This document shows positions 58,906-64,000 of a stretch of DNA of 64,000 nucleotides, piece after piece. This stretch comes from Alistipes sp. Zagget8. Lineage in GTDB: Bacteria > Bacteroidota > Bacteroidia > Bacteroidales > Rikenellaceae. The DNA lies in the NCBI GenBank assembly GCA_001941065.1, contig MSHJ01000009.1, positions 378,810 to 442,809 of the forward strand. Reading direction: 5' to 3'. The stretch's first letter is position 1. Every line of letters starts with the position of its first letter. The position numbers and the translations under genes are program-made. The notes below the pieces were generated by a model. It ran no database searches. It had not been told where the DNA came from and saw only the letters and a program-made list of their open reading frames with translations.

Positions 58906-60404
58906 ATCAATTAAAGGCGGGAGCTACGATTTCTTACTTGTCATTGGGTATAAATATCATTACGGGATTATTATATACACCGTGGATGATTAATTCTATT
59001 GGCCGAACTAATTTTGGCTTATATACTCTCGCTATGTCAGTTATCTCATTGTTCGTCTTTGATTTTGGACTCAGTGCTGCGGTAACCAGATTTATAGCTA
59101 AATATCTGGCTATGGACCGACAGGATTTAGCGAATAAATGCCTGGGACTTGTATATAAACTTTATATCTACATTGATATTGTCCTTTTTTTAGCTTTAGT
59201 CATCGTGTATTTCTTCATCCCTCAAATATATGAAGAATTGACACTTGACGAAATTGAACGGTTTAAGGTCGTTTATTCTATAGCTGCGGTTTACAGTGTC
59301 TTGTCATTTCCTTTTATTCCGGTAAATGGTATTCTTACGGCTCATGAAAAAATCGTTCAATTGAAATTGGCAGATATCTTCCAAAAGCTGTTCATAGTGG
59401 GCACAATGACAGCATGCCTTTTGCTCGACTATGGACTATATGCTTTAGTCTTGATTAATGCTGTTGCTGGACTGTTATGTATCATATTTAAATTGGTATG
59501 TATAAAGCGTTATACGAAACAGACGGTCGCATGGAGTTATTCTTCCAAAACCGAATTAAAGAGTTTGGCATCATATTCAGGCTGGGTTACTGTCATAGCT
59601 TTAGCTCAAAGATGTATATTCAATTTGGCTCCAACCATTTTGGGTATCACATCCGGAACCGTGTCAATCGCAATATTGGGTATTGCTATGACAATTGAAG
59701 GATACTGCTTTACCTTTGCGAATGCTCTGAATGGAATATTCCTTCCTAAAGTTATGAGGATTTTAATAAAGGAGGACGGTAATATTCTTCCACTTATGAT
59801 TCGGGTTGGGCGAATCCAGCTGCTGGTAATAGCTTTTATTATAGTCGGTTTTATTTGTTTCGGCAATCAGTTTATCTATTTATGGGTTGGAGAGGATTTT
59901 AAGGCAAGTTATATATGTGCAGTTCTTCTAATTATCCCCTCACTATTTCATCTTCCACAAACCATCGGAAGTGAAGCGATATATGCTCAAAATAAAGTCA
60001 AGCAATTGGCCATAGTCTTTGTTGTTATGGCTATTTGCAATATAATAGGTGCATTTATCCTTTCTCCGTCATTGGGGGCTTTGGGCATTTGTATCTCTAT
60101 ATGTTTTGTTTATCTCATCAGAACTATAGGATTTGACCTGATTCTTTGGAAACAGATTAAAATCAATATATGCGATTTCTTCAGATCAAGTTTCGGCTCA
60201 TTGCTACCCTCTTTATTAGGAATAGGATTGATCGGATTCATTATTACATATTTGATTCATCCCGGGACTTGGTTTAAATTGATAATCGATATTATACTAT
60301 TTGCAATAGTATATTGGGGCGCCCTATATGTTTTCGGCATGAATAGCGAGGAAAAGAATCTGATTATGACTCCATTTAGAAGATTCTTGAGATTTTGTAA
60401 ATAA
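58902..60404 (+). CDS. Wzx-type polysaccharide flippase
   Basis: A 500-residue protein with about fourteen hydrophobic helices. The N terminus LKAGATISYLSLGINIITGL and TPWMINSIGRTNFGLYTLAM match the MOP/MATE-like flippases that move lipid-linked repeat units to the periplasm. It is coupled to the acyltransferase by ATGA. With the Wzy-like gene it defines a Wzx/Wzy pathway. Confidence 0.92.
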   Translation: MNQLKAGATISYLSLGINIITGLLYTPWMINSIGRTNFGLYTLAMSVISLFVFDFGLSAAVTRFIAKYLAMDRQDLANKCLGLVYKLYIYIDIVLFLALVIVYFFIPQIYEELTLDEIERFKVVYSIAAVYSVLSFPFIPVNGILTAHEKIVQLKLADIFQKLFIVGTMTACLLLDYGLYALVLINAVAGLLCIIFKLVCIKRYTKQTVAWSYSSKTELKSLASYSGWVTVIALAQRCIFNLAPTILGITSGTVSIAILGIAMTIEGYCFTFANALNGIFLPKVMRILIKEDGNILPLMIRVGRIQLLVIAFIIVGFICFGNQFIYLWVGEDFKASYICAVLLIIPSLFHLPQTIGSEAIYAQNKVKQLAIVFVVMAICNIIGAFILSPSLGALGICISICFVYLIRTIGFDLILWKQIKINICDFFRSSFGSLLPSLLGIGLIGFIITYLIHPGTWFKLIIDIILFAIVYWGALYVFGMNSEEKNLIMTPFRRFLRFCK

Positions 60405-60410
60405 TTCATA

Positions 60411-61640
60411 ATGAAAATAGTTCAAATAAATTCAGTTTGCGGGCAAGGTAGTACAGGACGAATTGCTGTGGATATAGCAGTTGAAGTTGAACGCAGAGGA
60501 CATGTTTGTTACATAGCATATGGACATGGCAATACTGATTATCAACGCAGTTATAAGATTGGGAACCGATTCGAACATCTTCTGCATAATATTTTATTTT
60601 CCCGCCTTTTAGGATTGCAGGGATACGGTTCTATCGTATCAACATTAAAATTTGTCAAATGGCTTAAGAGAATAAAACCGGATATCATTCATATTCATAA
60701 TCTTCATGCAAACTACATTAATTACAGGATTCTTTTTAAATATATAATCTCTCGCAAATTACCCGTGATATTTACATTGCATGATTGCCTGAATTTCACG
60801 GGGAAATGTACTAATTTCACAGCAAACTCTTGCAACAAATGGAAACAGGAATGCCATAAATGCCCGCTATATCATAAGTCCGGAGTACCCAGTATTTTCT
60901 TTGACTGGTCAAGAAAAATGTTCAGAGATAAGAAAATGCTCTATTCTCGGATTGAACGATGCAAAACCATTGCTGTTTCAAAGTGGCTTAAAGAAATTGC
61001 ATCTGAATCTATTCTAAATCGTAATGGGCACTCCGTTAGTTATATATATAACTGGATTGATCATCGTGTTTTCAAACCGGCAGATAAAGAGGAGATTGAA
61101 AGATTCTACCAAAAATACGATCTTCCTCGCGATAAACGATATCTAATATCGGTAAGTCAGGAGTGGGATATGTCAGCAACCCGAACTGAAGATGCATTGG
61201 CAATTGCGGAAAAGCTGCCGGATGATTATTATCTTATATTAGTAGGCCGAATGAACAGATCTTTTGAGTTGTCTAAAAATATAATACACATCCCATACAT
61301 ATCATCGCAAATGGAATTAGCAATTGCATACTCATTAGCAGATGTTTATGTGCATCTTTCCATTCAGGACACCTTTGGCTTGGTGATCGGAGAAGCGATG
61401 GCATGCGGAACAATACCTGTTACATATAATAGCACTGCGTGTTCTGAAACACCGTCCTCGTTTGGCATTGTTGTACCGCCTCGTGATATCAATGCCATAA
61501 TAAATTCATTATCTCATATAGAATCGAAGAAAGCACGTAGATTAGAGATGATCGAATTTGTAAAGAACACATACGATAAAACTATCAATATCGGTCAATA
61601 TATCGAAACATATACAGAAATTGTACAGAATGAAATTTAG
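60411..61640 (+). CDS. Glycosyltransferase family 4 (GT-B)
   Basis: A 409-residue GT-B enzyme. The N-terminal domain has VQINSVCGQGSTGRIAVDIA, PDIIHIHNLHANYINYRILF and FTLHDCLNFTGKCTNFTANS with a Cys-rich stretch (CNKWKQECHKCP); the C-terminal donor site is HLSIQDTFGLVIGEAMACGT (E-x7-E). The Cys-rich insert is found in a subgroup of capsule GT4 proteins. It is the last strongly AT-rich gene; the next gene is much richer in GC and overlaps it by 11 bases. Confidence 0.9.
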   Translation: MKIVQINSVCGQGSTGRIAVDIAVEVERRGHVCYIAYGHGNTDYQRSYKIGNRFEHLLHNILFSRLLGLQGYGSIVSTLKFVKWLKRIKPDIIHIHNLHANYINYRILFKYIISRKLPVIFTLHDCLNFTGKCTNFTANSCNKWKQECHKCPLYHKSGVPSIFFDWSRKMFRDKKMLYSRIERCKTIAVSKWLKEIASESILNRNGHSVSYIYNWIDHRVFKPADKEEIERFYQKYDLPRDKRYLISVSQEWDMSATRTEDALAIAEKLPDDYYLILVGRMNRSFELSKNIIHIPYISSQMELAIAYSLADVYVHLSIQDTFGLVIGEAMACGTIPVTYNSTACSETPSSFGIVVPPRDINAIINSLSHIESKKARRLEMIEFVKNTYDKTINIGQYIETYTEIVQNEI

Positions 61641-62592
61641 CATTATACTTCCCTGCTACAACGTTGAAAAATATATTCGCGCGTGTATTGATAGCATCTT
61701 GCAGCAAACCTATAAGGATTTTGAAGTCATTCTCGTGGATGATGGTGCCAGAGACTCCACTCCGCAGATTTGTGATGAATATGCCGAGAAGGACACCCGC
61801 GTCAAAACAATACATAAACCGAATGGAGGCCAGGCTGACGCTCGGAACATCGGCCTTGAAGCAGCTCAGGGCGATTACATTTGCTATGTAGACAGCGACG
61901 ATTTCCTGGCAAACGACAACGTGCTTCAACTTCTCGCAGACAAGACAGACGGGAATCCGGATATTGTTCACTACAAATTTCAAGAATGGTTCGAATCGGA
62001 CGGACATATCGCACCATGTCGTTTCGACTATCGTATTCCGACCAAAGGGCGGTCTGTCGCTGATATCTATTGTGATCTTATCGATAAAGATGCATATTAC
62101 AACAGCGCATGGAGCAAAATCATCCGCAGAGGCCTCTTGATGGAGAATAAAATCAGGTTCGAAAAGGGTATCGTAGGCGAAGACAACGAATGGTACTATC
62201 ATGTGGTGATGGCGGCAAAGAGTCTGGCGCTTGTCGATGAACCGTTGTATATTTACCGCAGGCGTCAGGGAAGCACGACAACCGTGATCACACGGAAAAA
62301 TCTTGTCGACCAGTTGCATGTACTTGACAAGTGGGAAAAAATCCTGCAAACAAAAGCGGCGGACAGCCGAACCTCGGTCGTACGGAGCAGTCTTGCGAAA
62401 CAATATTGCAGTGCCCTGATCATCTATGCGGGACTGACGGATGTGTCCGACCTGTATCCCGAACTGAAACGGAAGTCCCATATGCTCCGGTACAGCCGGA
62501 ACAAGCGGGTAATCGTATTTCGCCGAATGAAACGGCTTCTGGGCATTAAGGGGTTGATCGTTGCCTTGAAAACAGCGAAAAGATTGAGGTAA
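61630..62592 (+). CDS. Glycosyltransferase family 2
   Basis: A 320-residue GT-A enzyme with the classic start FSIILPCYNVEKYIRACIDS, the donor-site VDDGARDSTPQICDEYAEKD and the metal motif ICYVDSDDFL. The ATG at 61630 lies inside the end of the previous gene. C-terminal residues include EDNEWYYHVVMAAKSLALVD, typical of capsule GT2 enzymes. Base composition returns to about 50% GC here, so it and the following genes may have a different origin from the segment before. Confidence 0.93.
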   Translation: MKFSIILPCYNVEKYIRACIDSILQQTYKDFEVILVDDGARDSTPQICDEYAEKDTRVKTIHKPNGGQADARNIGLEAAQGDYICYVDSDDFLANDNVLQLLADKTDGNPDIVHYKFQEWFESDGHIAPCRFDYRIPTKGRSVADIYCDLIDKDAYYNSAWSKIIRRGLLMENKIRFEKGIVGEDNEWYYHVVMAAKSLALVDEPLYIYRRRQGSTTTVITRKNLVDQLHVLDKWEKILQTKAADSRTSVVRSSLAKQYCSALIIYAGLTDVSDLYPELKRKSHMLRYSRNKRVIVFRRMKRLLGIKGLIVALKTAKRLR

Positions 62593-63491
62593 TGGGAATC
62601 ATACTGACATCGGACAAGAGAAAATGTCCGGAAATGGCGAACCTGGAGGTTGTCAACGTCAAGACCATCAGGCAATACGAAGGCAACGCGAACGTAAAGG
62701 CCCTCATTTGTTCTCGGGATGTGGCTCGGGTCTGCCAGCACATGAATATTCCGAACCTGAAGGTGATACAACTCTTCAGTGCAGGATTCGACAACATCGA
62801 TCCTGAACTTTTGCAATCGAAAGGTATCCACCTATGCATATATAATGTCGGTATGGCTGAATTTGTGGTTTATGCAATGCTTATGCACGCCAAACGTTAC
62901 AATCATAGCATCAAGAATCGCCGGTTGCGTCCTTTCAGAAACTATCATTACTTGACGGAATTATCGGACAAGACCGTCGGGATTCTCGGAGCCGGGAACA
63001 TCGGAGGCCAAATAGCGAAACGACTGGAGGCTTTCGACATGCACGTTCTCGGTTATGACCTGCATACAGACGATCGGCCTCATTTTGAAAAAATCTACAA
63101 TGAGACACATCTTCAGGAATTTCTCGGCCGGTGCGATTATCTTGTGAACTGTATGCCTCTCTTCAAGAGTACGGAGGGCATGCTTTGCAAAAAGTGGTTC
63201 GACCTGATGAAATCGACCGTTACCATCGTGAATGTGGGCAGAAAGAAAATAATCAATGACAAAGATTTCATTGCATTCTTGAAATCGCACAAAGATGCAG
63301 GGGCCGTACTCGACATGTTCGAGAAAGTTCCGAACCCATTCACCAATCCATATCGCAGGCTGTCAAACGTTCTGGTGCTTCCCGGAGTGACGGCCATTTC
63401 GCGGGAAATCGATAAAAAACTGTCCGTATTGATCGGGGAGAATATGAAACGGCTCCAATCCGGCGAACCTCTTCTCAACCAAATAGTATAA
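62592..63491 (+). CDS. Second D-isomer 2-hydroxyacid dehydrogenase-like protein
   Basis: A 299-residue protein with an NAD-binding core (TVGILGAGNIGGQIAKRLEA at about 132-151), a conserved CIYNVGMAEFVVYAM region, and VTIVNVGRKKIINDKDF that keeps the catalytic Arg. The Glu-Pro of DVFxxEP is DMFEKVP and the usual TPHIA is LPGVTA, so both Glu and His appear replaced. It may be a divergent enzyme with other chemistry, for example in making a hydroxyacid substituent. It starts at the stop of the GT2 gene (TAATG). Confidence 0.72.
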   Translation: MGIILTSDKRKCPEMANLEVVNVKTIRQYEGNANVKALICSRDVARVCQHMNIPNLKVIQLFSAGFDNIDPELLQSKGIHLCIYNVGMAEFVVYAMLMHAKRYNHSIKNRRLRPFRNYHYLTELSDKTVGILGAGNIGGQIAKRLEAFDMHVLGYDLHTDDRPHFEKIYNETHLQEFLGRCDYLVNCMPLFKSTEGMLCKKWFDLMKSTVTIVNVGRKKIINDKDFIAFLKSHKDAGAVLDMFEKVPNPFTNPYRRLSNVLVLPGVTAISREIDKKLSVLIGENMKRLQSGEPLLNQIV

Positions 63492-63494
63492 AAC

Positions 63495-64000
63495 ATGCAG
63501 GACAGAAAAATGTATCCTTCGTTGGATATCGTGAAGTTCATCATGGCATTGCTCATTCTGATGCAGCATACCGCCAACGAATGGGCACATTCTACGGGTC
63601 TGGTGCACGCCTTTTTCGGTTTGGGCAACTTTGCGGTGCCATTCTTTTTCGCATGCAGCGGATTTCTCTTCTTTTCGAAATTCAATACACTCGATAACCG
63701 GGGTCAGAAAGATTATTACAGAAAGTGGTCGATCCGCATCGGTAAGATGTATCTCGTATGGTCGTTGATCTACTTTTGTTTTGTATTTGCAGGATGGGTG
63801 GACCGCGGATTGAACTGGGGGCAACCGGCCCAATACCTTCATCGAGCTTTGGTATTTTCAACGTATGCCACTATTTGGTTCTTGCCAGCTCTGTGGATAG
63901 GGGTCAGCATCGTGTATTGGATGAGACGTCATTGCATAAAGGCTGTTTTTGGGACAACGGTCATTGTACTCCTGATCGTAGGCAATTTGTTCGGCAGTTA
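63495..64000 (+). CDS. Acyltransferase 3 family membrane protein (cut by window edge)
   Basis: The frame opens at ATG 63495, three bases after the dehydrogenase-like gene, and stays open to the end of the window (168 codons). It begins MQDRKMYPSLDIVKFIMALL with the conserved His in LILMQHTANEW, then AVPFFFACSGFLFFSKFN, the acyltransferase-3 signature. It is a second predicted capsule O-acyltransferase, next to the second dehydrogenase-like gene. Its 3' end and any later capsule genes are outside the window. Confidence 0.85.
   Translation, partial: MQDRKMYPSLDIVKFIMALLILMQHTANEWAHSTGLVHAFFGLGNFAVPFFFACSGFLFFSKFNTLDNRGQKDYYRKWSIRIGKMYLVWSLIYFCFVFAGWVDRGLNWGQPAQYLHRALVFSTYATIWFLPALWIGVSIVYWMRRHCIKAVFGTTVIVLLIVGNLFGS

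Overview
The window looks like a chromosomal segment of a gut Bacteroidales bacterium, most likely Alistipes or a close relative. The backbone is GC-rich, and promoters carry the Bacteroidetes -7 box TAnnTTTG, often with a TTG/TTTG box 19-20 bp upstream, instead of -35/-10 boxes. Shine-Dalgarno signals are not evident. Several genes are typical of the phylum: a glycogen synthase-phosphorylase fusion, an ATP-type PEP carboxykinase, DUF3078 and DUF3575 outer membrane proteins, and a UpxY-controlled capsule locus. The genus is an inference from gene content and base composition.

Positions 1-44250 are mostly core genome. In order they hold rsgA (cut by the edge), trmH and a class III aminotransferase; nfo; a DUF3078 protein, S41 protease and small membrane protein; an Fe-S/membrane fusion protein with an ECF sigma factor; deoC; a large OmpA/TPR lipoprotein; pnp and rpsO; apbE and a lipid kinase; an AraC regulator and a class A2-like beta-lactamase; a divergent DJ-1/HxlR pair; a GNAT and RimK-like ATP-grasp pair; and a leftward glycogen cluster (GT3-GT35 fusion, a debranching enzyme broken by an in-frame amber codon, a GT4, a GH57). 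Then come hemW, a GLUG lipoprotein, pckA, a DUF3575 protein, pyrH-tlpA-frr, dxs behind duplicated promoters, yaaA, an Ig-like secreted protein, a radical SAM protein, an SLC1-type symporter and an alpha-oxoamine synthase that may start sphingolipid or sulfonolipid synthesis.

A tRNA-Gly(GCC) at 44447-44522 marks the edge of a degraded mobile element: a deleted tyrosine integrase (44792-45123), a 55-nt palindrome resembling a mobilization region, and a frameshifted MobC-like remnant (45541-45815).

From 45864 to the end lies a capsule or exopolysaccharide locus. It starts with an apparent invertible promoter: two 28-bp inverted repeats (26/28 identical) enclose 263 bp holding one near-perfect promoter that points away from the locus, so the sequenced orientation reads as OFF. 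A leader with terminator-like hairpins follows, then a long UpxY antiterminator whose C-terminal extension resembles UpxZ, an unknown small protein, a membrane NDP-sugar dehydratase, a CapE/CapF/CapG set predicted to make UDP-N-acetyl-L-fucosamine, a Wzy-like polymerase, glycosyltransferases, acyltransferases, a Wzx flippase and two divergent D-2-hydroxyacid-dehydrogenase-like proteins. The part from about 53.5 to 61.6 kb is strongly AT-rich and was probably acquired. Two genes there contain in-frame C9 tracts, so a second, slipped-strand layer of phase variation is plausible on top of the promoter switch.
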